Shown here: in pieces, positions 7,670-15,541 of the stretch | Position numbering within the stretch: the first letter of the stretch is position 1 | Layout of the letters: the number at the start of each line of letters is the position of its first letter | DNA from: an uncultured Eggerthella sp. | GTDB taxonomy: Bacteria; Actinomycetota; Coriobacteriia; Coriobacteriales; Eggerthellaceae | DNA: 64,000 nt | Direction of reading: 5' to 3' | Assembly: GCA_958431815.1 (NCBI GenBank) | Contig: CAUASB010000009.1 | Location: forward strand, 1-64,000 | Made by a program: the position numbers and the translations under genes | The notes under the pieces: model-generated | The model's database searches: none | Told to the model about the DNA's origin: nothing | Seen by the model: only the letters and a program-made list of their open reading frames with translations

Positions 7670-9205
7670 TTATTTCGCGTAGTCCACAGCGCGCGTTTCG
7701 CGAATTACCACGACCTTTACCTGGCCGGGATACTTCGTCTCGCTCTGAATCTGATGGGCGATATCGTGTGCAAGCACCGTAGCGTGAGCCTCGTCAACCT
7801 TTTCCGGGGTGACGATAACGCGAACCTCACGACCTGCTTGAATAGCATGCGTGCGCTCAACGCCAGGATAGGAGTTCGCAATCTCTTCGAGCTTTTCGAG
7901 TCGCTTAATATACGACTCGATATTTTCCTTACGTGCGCCCGGACGAGCAGCCGAAACAGCGTCAGCAGCCTGCACCAAGACGTCAATCACGCTGTTGGGC
8001 TCAACATCGTTGTGGTGAGCTTCGATGGCGTGGACAATCATGGGATCCTCGCCATAGCGACGGGCAAGATCGGCGCCGATAACGGCATGCGAACCTTCGA
8101 TCTCGTGGTCGACGGCCTTGCCGATATCGTGCAGCAGGCCAGCACGCTTAGCGGGAACGGGGTCCAGGCCAAGCTCAGAGGCCATCATGCCGCAAAGGTA
8201 GGCAACCTCAAGAGAGTGATTCAGCACGTTCTGACCGTAAGAGGTGCGATAGCGCAAACGACCAAGGATCTTTTCCAGTTCCGGATTCAAATCATGAATG
8301 CCAGTATCGAACGTTGCCTGGGAAGCAGCTTCCTTGATCTGCTGGTTAACGTAGCGTTCAGCCTTGTGGTACATCTCTTCGATGCGGGCAGGATGGATGC
8401 GTCCGTCGCTGATGAGGTTCTGCATGGTTACGCTTGCGATTTCACGGCGAACCGGGTCGTGAGTGGAAACCGTAACGCACTCGGGGGTGTCGTCGATGAT
8501 GAGGTTGGTGCCGGTGATCTGTTCAAACGAACGAATGTTGCGACCTTCACGGCCGATGATGCGGCCTTTCAAGTCGTCAGAGGGAATATGAATGGTGGAA
8601 ACCGTGATCTGCGAGGTGTGGTCTGCGGCAAGACGCTGAATGGCAACGCTGAGGATCTCACGAGCCTTCTTGTCTGCTTCAGCACGGGTGCGTGCTTCGG
8701 AATCACGGATGATGGAAGCGGATTCGTGTACGCACTCTTCCTTCAGGCCGTCGAGCAATTCGGTCTTGGCTTCCTCAGCGGTGAGGCCGGCAACCTGCTC
8801 AAGTCGAGTTGCAACTTCCGCCTCTGCACGTTCGATATCCTTGGCGCGACGGTCTACCTGACCCTGCAGAGAAGAAATCTGATGTTCGCGGTGATCAAGC
8901 GCCTCAGTGCGTTTGTCCAGGCTCTGTTCACGCTGGTTAAGGTGGTTTTCGGCGGAACGCACTTCTTTCATGCGCTCTTTGCTTTCACGCTCAGCATCCT
9001 GCTTCAGCTTCAGAACCTCGTCTTTTGCCTCGACAAGCGCCTCGCGTTTCAGGCTTTCCGCCTCACGCTGGGCATCGGTCAAGGTATTCTGCGCCTCAAG
9101 CGCTGTAGCCTCGTTGCGCTCCTTGAGCACCTTCTGCATCAGAAAATAACCGATCAAAAAGCCAACAACAATCGCTACAACAGCGGCGATTATAGTTTCA
9201 ATCAT
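7670..9205 (-). CDS. rny: RNase Y, membrane-anchored endoribonuclease
   Basis: RNase Y starts mRNA decay in many Gram-positive bacteria and is membrane-tethered. The 511-residue protein shows an N-terminal transmembrane helix (4-23), a long charged coiled coil (about 25-185), a KH domain with [11 protein letters not shown] (214-224) and an HD domain with the metal pair His359-Asp360 in [12 protein letters not shown]. Length and order are those of the family. The ATG at 9205 has AGGGAG upstream. A strong terminator follows directly. RNase J and PNPase are also in this window, so most of a Gram-positive decay machinery is encoded within 20 kb. Confidence 0.98.
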   Translation of the reverse strand: MIETIIAAVVAIVVGFLIGYFLMQKVLKERNEATALEAQNTLTDAQREAESLKREALVEAKDEVLKLKQDAERESKERMKEVRSAENHLNQREQSLDKRTEALDHREHQISSLQGQVDRRAKDIERAEAEVATRLEQVAGLTAEEAKTELLDGLKEECVHESASIIRDSEARTRAEADKKAREILSVAIQRLAADHTSQITVSTIHIPSDDLKGRIIGREGRNIRSFEQITGTNLIIDDTPECVTVSTHDPVRREIASVTMQNLISDGRIHPARIEEMYHKAERYVNQQIKEAASQATFDTGIHDLNPELEKILGRLRYRTSYGQNVLNHSLEVAYLCGMMASELGLDPVPAKRAGLLHDIGKAVDHEIEGSHAVIGADLARRYGEDPMIVHAIEAHHNDVEPNSVIDVLVQAADAVSAARPGARKENIESYIKRLEKLEEIANSYPGVERTHAIQAGREVRVIVTPEKVDEAHATVLAHDIAHQIQSETKYPGQVKVVVIRETRAVDYAK

Positions 9206-9249
9206 CTAGCTCCCTTTCGTTCATACTGCGTTTGTTTTGAAAGGCAAAA

Positions 9250-9281
9250 GGGCAATAAAAATGCCCTGGTATACCGGGGCA
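9250..9281 (-). promoter_or_regulatory. Alternative hairpins in the rny leader, possible attenuator
   Basis: The segments GGGCA (9250-9254), TGCCC (9262-9266) and GGGCA (9277-9281) share the central strand, so two mutually exclusive hairpins can form. On the minus strand the upstream one is followed by UUUUUAUU, as in an intrinsic terminator; the other would destroy it. The element ends 45 nt before the rny start. Confidence 0.4.
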
Positions 9282-9335
9282 AGAGCACACGCCAAGAAGA
9301 AGCGACACTATTACGTTGTAGAAAAATATCTAAAA

Positions 9336-9351
9336 GCACCGATTCCGGTGC
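9336..9351 (-). terminator. Short hairpin with U-run upstream of rny
   Basis: GCACCG pairs with CGGTGC around a 4-nt loop; on the minus strand UUUUA follows, and more U residues come about 8 nt later. It may be a backup terminator for recA-recX transcripts. A weaker hairpin (AGCCT/AGGCT, 9375-9390) lies between it and the main terminator. Confidence 0.5.
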
Positions 9352-9400
9352 GTAAGCTCAAGCTATTTGATAATAGCCTAAAAACAGGCTCAATGACCAG

Positions 9401-9437
9401 AAAACGGCGCGTCACTTAGCTAGACGCACCGTTTTTT
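9401..9437. terminator. Terminator after recX, U-tracts on both strands
   Basis: AAAACGG-C-GCGTC (9401-9413) pairs with GACGC-A-CCGTTTT (9423-9435) with one internal mismatch. The minus-strand transcript ends in UUUU. A T6 run on the plus strand makes it symmetrical. Confidence 0.75.
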
Positions 9438-9465
9438 CTGATAACACGCTAAATGGGAAGAAAAC

Positions 9466-10023
9466 CTAGGATTCAGTGCGATGGTCCCACCATCTTTTTG
9501 TGGCCTCGGCTGCCACACTTGCGGAATATCCCGAACGTATAAGCTTAGCGTATGCCGCCTGCTTTGCATTCTTTGCGCGAGGGGGCTTACGACATAAAAG
9601 CGCGAAAGCCGCATCCTGCTGGCTGGGAACCCGCGAAAGGTACTCCTCAGGAAAGCCCTCGAGCATCTCGAAAGGATCGATCGCGTGGTTCTTTAGCTCA
9701 CGCACGATGCCCGATAGCCCCTTTCCCGCGCGCAAACGCGAACGAACCAGCACATCGGCAAAGCGCTTGTCATCTAGGTATCCAACAGCGAGAGCGCGGT
9801 CGATTGCGTAACAACTTGACTGCTCGCCGAATCCATCGCGCTCAAGGCGCTTTCTTGTCTCGCAGACAGAGCGATCGCGCACTTTAACCAGCCGCTCTAT
9901 TTTCTTGAAGGCCTCTTTTCGCTCGTCGGTCTCATGCTCTGTTTCGGGAAGTTCTTCGCCCCTCGATGAAGAAGACGCTTGCGGAAGATGCTCCGCAAGC
10001 GTCTGAAGGTCAATGTACACCAT
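9466..10023 (-). CDS. recX: RecX, regulator of RecA filaments
   Basis: RecX binds RecA and limits filament growth and ATPase activity, tempering recombination and SOS induction. The 185-residue protein has a short divergent N-terminus (about 1-35, acidic and Ser-rich) and then three-helix RecX repeats, with recognisable stretches VCETRKRLERDGF, AVGYLDDKRFADVLVRSR and GKGLSGIVRELKNHAID. It starts 8 bp after the recA stop, the usual recA-recX operon, so it should be induced with recA. Confidence 0.94.
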   Translation of the reverse strand: MVYIDLQTLAEHLPQASSSSRGEELPETEHETDERKEAFKKIERLVKVRDRSVCETRKRLERDGFGEQSSCYAIDRALAVGYLDDKRFADVLVRSRLRAGKGLSGIVRELKNHAIDPFEMLEGFPEEYLSRVPSQQDAAFALLCRKPPRAKNAKQAAYAKLIRSGYSASVAAEATKRWWDHRTES

Positions 10024-10031
10024 GGAAAGCG

Positions 10032-11069
10032 TTACGCCTTAGCTTCTTCGTCAGTCTTGGCTGCAGCGGTATCACCCACGGGAGGCAAACCGTATTCAGC
10101 ACGAACCTTGGTTTCAATCTCGTTGCGGATATCGGGGTTTTCCTTCAGGGTACGTTTTGCCGCCTCACGTCCCTGACCAAGGCGCTCATCACCGTAGTTG
10201 AACCATGAGCCGCTCTTTTTCACGAAGCCGGCTTCAACGCCCATGTCGAGTACGCAGCCCTCTTTCGAGATGCCCTCGCCGTACATGATGTCGAACTCCG
10301 CCTGACGAAACGGCGGTGCAACCTTGTTCTTAACAACCTTGACACGTACGCGATTGCCGATGAACTCGCCATCTTTCTTAACGGAGTCGAAGCGACGGAC
10401 ATCCAGGCGAACGCTCGAGTAGAACTTCAGGGCGCGGCCACCTGTAGTGGTTTCGGGATTGCCGAACATAACGCCGATCTTCTCACGCAGCTGATTGATG
10501 AACACGCAAGTGGTGTTGGAGCGTGAAAGCGAACCGGCAAGCTTGCGCAGCGCTTGGCTCATCAAACGAGCTTGCAAACCAACAGTGGTATCACCAATCT
10601 CGCCTTCGATTTCTGCGCGAGGCACCAGTGCGGCAACCGAGTCGATAACCACGCAGTCGATGGCACCGGAGCGAACCAACATATCGCAGATTTCAAGCGC
10701 CTGCTCGCCCGTGTCGGGCTGGGAGATGAGCATTTCGTCAACATCGACACCCAACTTAGCGGCATACACCGGGTCAAGGGCATGCTCGGCATCGATAAAG
10801 GCAACAACACCGCCTGCAGCCTGCGCCTCGGCGATGATATGCAGCGCAATGGTAGTTTTACCGCTGGATTCTGGGCCATAGACCTCAACGATGCGGCCAC
10901 GCGGCACGCCGCCGATGCCAAGGGCAATATCCAAAGGAAGGGCGCCGGTGGGGATCACGCCTACCTGCATGTTGGTATTGTCGCCCAACTTCATGATGGC
11001 GCCCTTGCCGAACTTTTGTTCGATTTGATCGGTGGTGATCTTCAGGGTTTTAGCTTTGTCCTGGCTCAT
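10032..11069 (-). CDS. recA: RecA, recombinase and LexA co-protease
   Basis: RecA forms filaments on single-stranded DNA, promotes strand exchange and stimulates LexA self-cleavage. The 345-residue protein is highly typical: Walker A GPESSGKT (65-72), the Walker B region [18 protein letters not shown], loop L1 and L2 sequences with [17 protein letters not shown], and an acidic C-terminus rich in Ala, Lys and Glu. The start at 11069 follows AGGAG. It is transcribed with recX from a promoter containing a consensus LexA box. Confidence 0.99.
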   Translation of the reverse strand: MSQDKAKTLKITTDQIEQKFGKGAIMKLGDNTNMQVGVIPTGALPLDIALGIGGVPRGRIVEVYGPESSGKTTIALHIIAEAQAAGGVVAFIDAEHALDPVYAAKLGVDVDEMLISQPDTGEQALEICDMLVRSGAIDCVVIDSVAALVPRAEIEGEIGDTTVGLQARLMSQALRKLAGSLSRSNTTCVFINQLREKIGVMFGNPETTTGGRALKFYSSVRLDVRRFDSVKKDGEFIGNRVRVKVVKNKVAPPFRQAEFDIMYGEGISKEGCVLDMGVEAGFVKKSGSWFNYGDERLGQGREAAKRTLKENPDIRNEIETKVRAEYGLPPVGDTAAAKTDEEAKA

Positions 11070-11109
11070 TTCTTCTCCTAGTTGAAGGTGTTGCGTTTGG
11101 ACCTAAACG

Positions 11110-11138
11110 AGAATAGCCGAACATGCGTTCGATTGCAA
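11110..11138 (-). promoter_or_regulatory. Predicted recA promoter
   Basis: On the minus strand TTGCAA (-35, 11133-11138) and TATTCT (-10, 11110-11115) are 17 bp apart. The LexA box fills the spacer, as in the promoter of the small gene next to lexA. Confidence 0.65.
11118..11131. promoter_or_regulatory. LexA (SOS) box of recA
   Basis: CGAACATGCGTTCG matches the Gram-positive LexA consensus apart from the last base. It lies 1 bp from the -35 and 2 bp from the -10 of the recA promoter. Confidence 0.9.
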
Positions 11139-11166
11139 GAACTTCCCGCTCAAGTCGCCACCATCC

Positions 11167-11200
11167 TAAAACCGCGTTCTCATATCAATGAGAACGCGGT
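11167..11200 (-). terminator. Intrinsic terminator after pgsA-cinA
   Basis: A perfect 13-bp stem pairs 11171-11183 with 11188-11200 around a 4-nt loop. The minus-strand transcript continues UUUAGG, so the U-tract is short. Confidence 0.75.
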
Positions 11201-11229
11201 GCGAAAGTAAAGCGAAAACGGTATGAAAG

Positions 11230-12390
11230 TTAATCAGAAACCGGCATTTTCCTGCTCGGGTCAAGTGCATAAGCAAACAGCTCAAGCGCAAACGCCACGG
11301 TTGCCGAGCGAACAGCGTCGCGATCGCCCTTGAAATGGCGAACAAACGTGTGGGTGCCTTGCTTGGTTGCAAGCCCGAACCACACCGTGCCAACCGGCTT
11401 TCCGGGAACGGCTCCGCCGGGGCCCGCAATGCCGGTGACCGAAACGGCGATATCGGACTGGGCAACGCGCCTTGATCCTTCTGCCATAGACGCGGCAACT
11501 TCGGAGCTTACCGCACCAACACGTTCAAGGTCGTCGGCCGATACGCCCAAAACGTTCATCTTCACATCGTTCGAATAGCTGATGATGCCGCCCTCAACGG
11601 CAGCAGAGCTGCCCGGAACCGCCGTGAGCGCACCACCGATAAGACCACCGGTGCAGCTTTCTGCGGTAGAAAGGTGTTTGCCCGCCTTAATCGCCAAATC
11701 GATAACTTCTTTGGCGGTGCAGCCCGACTTGACCTGTCCGTCCTTGTTTTTCGCGCCCGCATTGCCGAATCCGAGGATAGGAGCGCACTTCATAAAGTAG
11801 TCAACCATGGAAACAATGGTCAGAATCAGCGCGACAATCATGAAGAACCAGGAAACTACATACAGCCCCAGCTCCATATCGGGATGCAGGGCAAGCAGCA
11901 CATCCGACTCTTTTACGATGAACAAAAGGATGGCAATGATCTGGAACACCGTTTTTGCCTTGCCGTACCAGCTTGCCGCCACAACCACGCCATGAGTTGC
12001 GACGAGCATGCGCAGGCCAGAAACAATGAACTCACGCGCGATGATGAGAAGAGCCACCCACGAAGGAAGAACCTGAAGCTCGATAAGCGCCAAAAGCGCC
12101 GCAGCAACCAGGATTTTATCGGCCAGCGGGTCGATGAACTTGCCGAAATTGGTTACCTCTCCCCTGCTGCGCGCAAGGTAGCCATCCAAAGCATCGGTGC
12201 ACGACAGAATCGCGAAGATAAATGCAGCGATCCAAGGCTTCCAAAGCTCCGCGCTTTCCCATTCTGGGAAGAAATCGGGCCAGGGAGAGATAATGGCAAC
12301 AACGAATACGGGAACCAGAAGGATCCTGATAAGGGTTACGACGTTAGCCGGCGTCCACAAAGTGGTCTCGTCGAATTCCTTCTCAGTCAC
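11230..12390 (-). CDS. pgsA: PgsA-CinA fusion: phosphatidylglycerophosphate synthase with CinA/PncC amidase domain
   Basis: Residues 1-205 are a CDP-alcohol phosphatidyltransferase with the complete D-x2-DG-x2-AR-x8-G-x3-D-x3-D motif (Asp66 to Asp91) and about five to six membrane helices; it should make phosphatidylglycerophosphate from CDP-diacylglycerol and glycerol-3-phosphate. After a linker, residues 225-386 are a CinA C-terminal domain (STAESCTGGL at 241-250, then a GIAGPGG motif), which in PncC deamidates nicotinamide mononucleotide. The two genes are neighbours in many Gram-positives (pgsA-cinA-recA), but here they are one uninterrupted frame. The N-terminal CinA domain is absent. 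The start overlaps the rimO end by 8 bp. Confidence 0.95.
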   Translation of the reverse strand: MTEKEFDETTLWTPANVVTLIRILLVPVFVVAIISPWPDFFPEWESAELWKPWIAAFIFAILSCTDALDGYLARSRGEVTNFGKFIDPLADKILVAAALLALIELQVLPSWVALLIIAREFIVSGLRMLVATHGVVVAASWYGKAKTVFQIIAILLFIVKESDVLLALHPDMELGLYVVSWFFMIVALILTIVSMVDYFMKCAPILGFGNAGAKNKDGQVKSGCTAKEVIDLAIKAGKHLSTAESCTGGLIGGALTAVPGSSAAVEGGIISYSNDVKMNVLGVSADDLERVGAVSSEVAASMAEGSRRVAQSDIAVSVTGIAGPGGAVPGKPVGTVWFGLATKQGTHTFVRHFKGDRDAVRSATVAFALELFAYALDPSRKMPVSD

Positions 12391-13669
12391 TCAAAGCCTC
12401 CATCTCATAAAGCAACGTGTCTGAAATAGTAACGGTGCGAACTTCGCCAACCATACCTTCGTCGAGGTACGTAACACCATCGACATCAGGAGCTTGACAC
12501 ATAGCGCGCCCGTAGATCTGGCCATCTTCTTCCTGGCCAAGCACCAATACATCCATCTCTTTGCCGACACGCTGAGAAATCACATGGGAAGAAATCGAGT
12601 CAGAGATGTCGCGCAGCTCCTGCAAGCGCTCCTGCTTGGTGTCATCGTCAATCTGGTTCGGCATCTCAGCGGCGGGGGTGCCATCTTCGGGCGAATAGGC
12701 GAAGATGCCCACGTAATCGAATTCGGTTTCCTCGACGAAATCGCACAGGTCTTCAAATTGCTCTTCCGTTTCACCGGGATAGCCAACAATCAGCGTGGTG
12801 CGAAGCGTGATTTCGGGAATGCGCGCGCGAATACGTGCAACCATATCCTCGTATTCCTTGCGTGAGCCACTGCGATTCATCGACTTCAAGATGTCGGGAT
12901 CGCAATGCTGCAGGGGGATGTCGAAGTACTTGCAGATGTTCTTATGCGTTGCCATAACGTCCAGAAGCTCGTCGGTCATGCCAGCGGGCTGCAGGTACAT
13001 TACCCTGAACCACGTCTCCGGATACGCCTCCGCAAGGCGCTTCAAGAGAGAAGCCAGGTTTTCGCGCGGCTTAAGGTCAAGGCCCCAAATGCCGGAATCC
13101 TGAGCGATAAGCACGATTTCTTTCGTTCCTGCCGTAACCTTTGCCTCTACATCGGCAACAATTTCATCATAGCTGAAACTATGGTAGCGTCCGCGAATGT
13201 AGGGAATGGTGCAGAACGAGCAAAAACGGTTGCATCCATCGGAGATTTTCACGTACTCGTTGGGCGCGTACTCGAATTCAACTTCAACGGAATCGCGAAC
13301 GCTGGAAATGCCCAGCAAGCCATCGACGATTTCGACGATGTCGTCTTCTTCCTTACACGTGACAAACCTGTCTGCTTCGGTAAGCTCATCGGCCAAATCG
13401 TCGCCAAAACGGGAAGGCATGCATCCACAAACCACGAGCTTAGTGCGTCCCGCCTTCACCGGATCAAGACCGGCGATCCCGAACACCGCATCAAGGCTTT
13501 CCTCGATTGCCGACTGGATGAACGAGCAGGTGTTGACCACGATAACGTCGCTTGGCTGCTCGATATCAACGATGGAATATCCCGCACGAATCAAATCCTG
13601 CTGCATGCGGGCGCTGTCGGATTCGTTTTTAGCGCATCCCAGCGTCAGAAAGGAAACGTTTTTCGTCAT
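12383..13669 (-). CDS. rimO: RimO, ribosomal protein S12 methylthiotransferase
   Basis: RimO adds a methylthio group to the conserved aspartate of ribosomal protein S12. With the ATG at 13669 the protein has 428 residues: UPF0004 domain (Cys12 in LGCAKN, Cys48 in NTCSF, Cys83 in VCGCMP), radical-SAM motif Cys146-x3-Cys150-x2-Cys153, and a TRAM domain at the end. The LGCAKNESDSARM start is characteristic of RimO rather than MiaB or MtaB. A longer frame to 13717 would run into yajQ. It lies between yajQ and the pgsA-cinA fusion, with an 8-bp overlap with the latter. Confidence 0.95.
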   Translation of the reverse strand: MTKNVSFLTLGCAKNESDSARMQQDLIRAGYSIVDIEQPSDVIVVNTCSFIQSAIEESLDAVFGIAGLDPVKAGRTKLVVCGCMPSRFGDDLADELTEADRFVTCKEEDDIVEIVDGLLGISSVRDSVEVEFEYAPNEYVKISDGCNRFCSFCTIPYIRGRYHSFSYDEIVADVEAKVTAGTKEIVLIAQDSGIWGLDLKPRENLASLLKRLAEAYPETWFRVMYLQPAGMTDELLDVMATHKNICKYFDIPLQHCDPDILKSMNRSGSRKEYEDMVARIRARIPEITLRTTLIVGYPGETEEQFEDLCDFVEETEFDYVGIFAYSPEDGTPAAEMPNQIDDDTKQERLQELRDISDSISSHVISQRVGKEMDVLVLGQEEDGQIYGRAMCQAPDVDGVTYLDEGMVGEVRTVTISDTLLYEMEALSD

Positions 13670-13682
13670 CAGAAGAAAAGTC

Positions 13683-14180
13683 CTAGCGATAGTTGGTGAA
13701 CTGAAGCGGTTGGCCATAATCTTGACCCTTCAGGAAGGCAATAACCTCCTGGAGCGTATCGAGCTTAGGGCCAGAAACGCGAAGCTTGTCCCCCTCGATG
13801 GTCACCTTCACCTTTAACTTGGTTGCCTTGATGTCCTTGTTGATTTTGCCGGCGGTTCCACGATCGATGCCCTCAATGATCTTGGCGCTCTGGCGAACCG
13901 AACCGCCCGTCGCCGCTTCAAGCTTGCCCCAATCAAGCGCGTTGAGAGCAATACCGCGCTTAACCAGTTTGGAGGTAAGCACATCTTTAACCTGCTTGTT
14001 CACAAAATCGCTAGGTGCAGAAACCGTAAGCGTTTTTCCTGCTTTATCAAGTGCGATATCGGCACCAGAGTCTTTCAGGTCGTAGCGCTGGGAAATTTCC
14101 TTCTTCGCCTGCCCGAATGCGTTGTCTACCTCTTGCATATCAATTTGGGAAACAACGTCGAAGCTAGAATCTTTAGCCAT
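13683..14180 (-). CDS. yajQ: YajQ family nucleotide-binding protein
   Basis: The 165-residue protein is a full-length YajQ/DUF520 member: SSFDVVSQIDMQEVDNAF at the start, a duplicated ferredoxin-like fold, and the C-terminal KVTIEGDKLRVSGPKLDTLQ and FLKGQDYGQPLQFTNYR blocks. Family members bind RNA or nucleotides, and some bind cyclic di-GMP, but the physiological role here is not known. The ATG at 14180 follows AGGAGG. A small perfect palindrome (GTCTGA-GCA-TCAGAC, 14214-14228) lies upstream and could be part of its control region. Confidence 0.95.
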   Translation of the reverse strand: MAKDSSFDVVSQIDMQEVDNAFGQAKKEISQRYDLKDSGADIALDKAGKTLTVSAPSDFVNKQVKDVLTSKLVKRGIALNALDWGKLEAATGGSVRQSAKIIEGIDRGTAGKINKDIKATKLKVKVTIEGDKLRVSGPKLDTLQEVIAFLKGQDYGQPLQFTNYR

Positions 14181-14232
14181 GGTTATCCTCCTAAATACTT
14201 TGTAGTTGTTTGCGTCTGAGCATCAGACCGCA

Positions 14233-14278
14233 TAAAAAACCAGGTTAGCACGATTCACAGGGAAAACGCACTAACCTG
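14233..14278 (-). terminator. Probable terminator after the rodZ-like gene
   Basis: CAGGTTAG (14241-14248) and CTAACCTG (14271-14278) pair over 8 bp around a 22-nt loop. The minus-strand transcript continues with GUUUUUUAU. Confidence 0.6.
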
Positions 14279-14305
14279 AAAACATCCACCCTTTGTCCGC
14301 TTGAC

Positions 14306-15520
14306 TTAGTCAGAAGAGGATTTCGAAGTAGAAGTTGAGCTCTTTGACGAGCTGCTATTGCTTGACGACGAATTGGAAGAAGAGCTGCTCGTCGACTTCG
14401 ATGAAGAACTCGACGACGAATCGGAGCTTGAAGAAGAAGCTGCCGAGCTGGTATCGCGCTTCACGTTCGGATGGTCGGTGTACCACTGGTCAAGTATGTC
14501 GCTGAAGTTGAAGGTCTGGTTGACGATTCCCGAGCTGTTCGTTTTCAAGTCGACCTGTTGATCATTGATGGTTACCGTAACGCCCTTTGTTTCAGTTGAG
14601 ACGAATCGGATCTTCGAAGAGCTCGTGTACGACTTTTCCGCTGGGCCAGAAACCGTTGCGGATTCCTGGGCTTTGTCGTCTACATAAACCTCGATATACG
14701 ATTCGCTTCCTTTAGCAACAGAATACTTGAGGGTGAATTCCGTAGGCGCGGTTTCGCTTGCCGTTGAAGTGGTTTCCTGCTGCTGGTTGTCGGCGGAATC
14801 CGAATCGGAGCTCTGCGTGGACTGTGCGCCGGTGACGGGAATATTGGTCTGCGGCGTGGTCGGATGCGAAAGGATCATTGCAATGACCAGGGCAACCACA
14901 ATCACCACGCCAGCCACAATACCGATCACAATGTTCCGATTGCGGTTCGGGTTGGGAATGTTCTGCGGGGCTGCATACATGTTGCCGTATTTGCCCGCAG
15001 GCATAGCGGATCTACGTGCGCGATGAGCCACCTGGGGATTGTTGTGCGATGGATACACATCGGCATTCTGCGAGTACACGGCACGGCCAAACCCATTCGA
15101 GCTGCCATCGTAGAGGTCTCTTTCATCAGGCTGCGAAATGCGCGAGCGCGTTTTACGGGAGGAACGGCCATCCACTTTGGAAAACGAGGAGGTATTGTAC
15201 CCTCCCCTTTCACGTCCGTGCGGATCGCGATGCATGCGGATGGAATCGTCAACATTTTGATGAGCTCGTTCAACCTGGTAGGCATATTCCTGATCAAGGT
15301 ACATGCGGCTAACGTCTTGGGCATTCAAGCCCAAAAGACGGGAATAGGCAATGATCATATTGCGTGCGTAGCCTCGTGAGGGCATACGCTTGAAATCGCT
15401 GTTCTCGATCGAGACGATGATGTCTTGTCGAATACGCAGATCGCGAGATACCGAAGCCAGGTCTCGGCCTTGGGCTAAACGTGCTTCCTTGAGCACGCTG
15501 CCGAAGCTGATCTGGTGCAT
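14306..15520 (-). CDS. RodZ-like membrane protein with N-terminal helix-turn-helix
   Basis: The order is that of RodZ: a cytosolic helix-turn-helix of the HTH_25 type (about 4-75), a charged linker of about 120 residues, one transmembrane helix (197-217), and an extracytoplasmic beta-rich domain (about 255-345, DUF4115-like, with FTLKYSVAKGSESYIEVYVD). RodZ links MreB to the elongation machinery in rods, but similar proteins occur widely. The last 50 residues are almost only Ser with some Lys, Asn and Thr, a low-complexity tail at the cell surface. It starts 21 bp after ftsK and is transcribed with it. I give no gene symbol because the mreB link cannot be seen here. Confidence 0.85.
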   Translation of the reverse strand: MHQISFGSVLKEARLAQGRDLASVSRDLRIRQDIIVSIENSDFKRMPSRGYARNMIIAYSRLLGLNAQDVSRMYLDQEYAYQVERAHQNVDDSIRMHRDPHGRERGGYNTSSFSKVDGRSSRKTRSRISQPDERDLYDGSSNGFGRAVYSQNADVYPSHNNPQVAHRARRSAMPAGKYGNMYAAPQNIPNPNRNRNIVIGIVAGVVIVVALVIAMILSHPTTPQTNIPVTGAQSTQSSDSDSADNQQQETTSTASETAPTEFTLKYSVAKGSESYIEVYVDDKAQESATVSGPAEKSYTSSSKIRFVSTETKGVTVTINDQQVDLKTNSSGIVNQTFNFSDILDQWYTDHPNVKRDTSSAASSSSSDSSSSSSSKSTSSSSSNSSSSNSSSSKSSTSTSKSSSD

Positions 15521-15541
15521 AACGTTTCTACCTCTTCTACC

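Noticed and set aside
7667..9355. Long plus-strand open frame of more than 500 codons
   Set aside because: It is entirely antisense to rny, resembles no protein family and lacks a ribosome site. RNase Y on the other strand is unmistakable.
14213..14228. Small palindrome GTCTGA-GCA-TCAGAC upstream of yajQ as an operator
   Set aside because: It is too short and isolated to support a separate call; it is mentioned only with yajQ.
14306..14480. Ser-codon repeats as a CRISPR-like or tandem-repeat array
   Set aside because: They are in frame in the rodZ-like tail and have no regular repeat-spacer structure.
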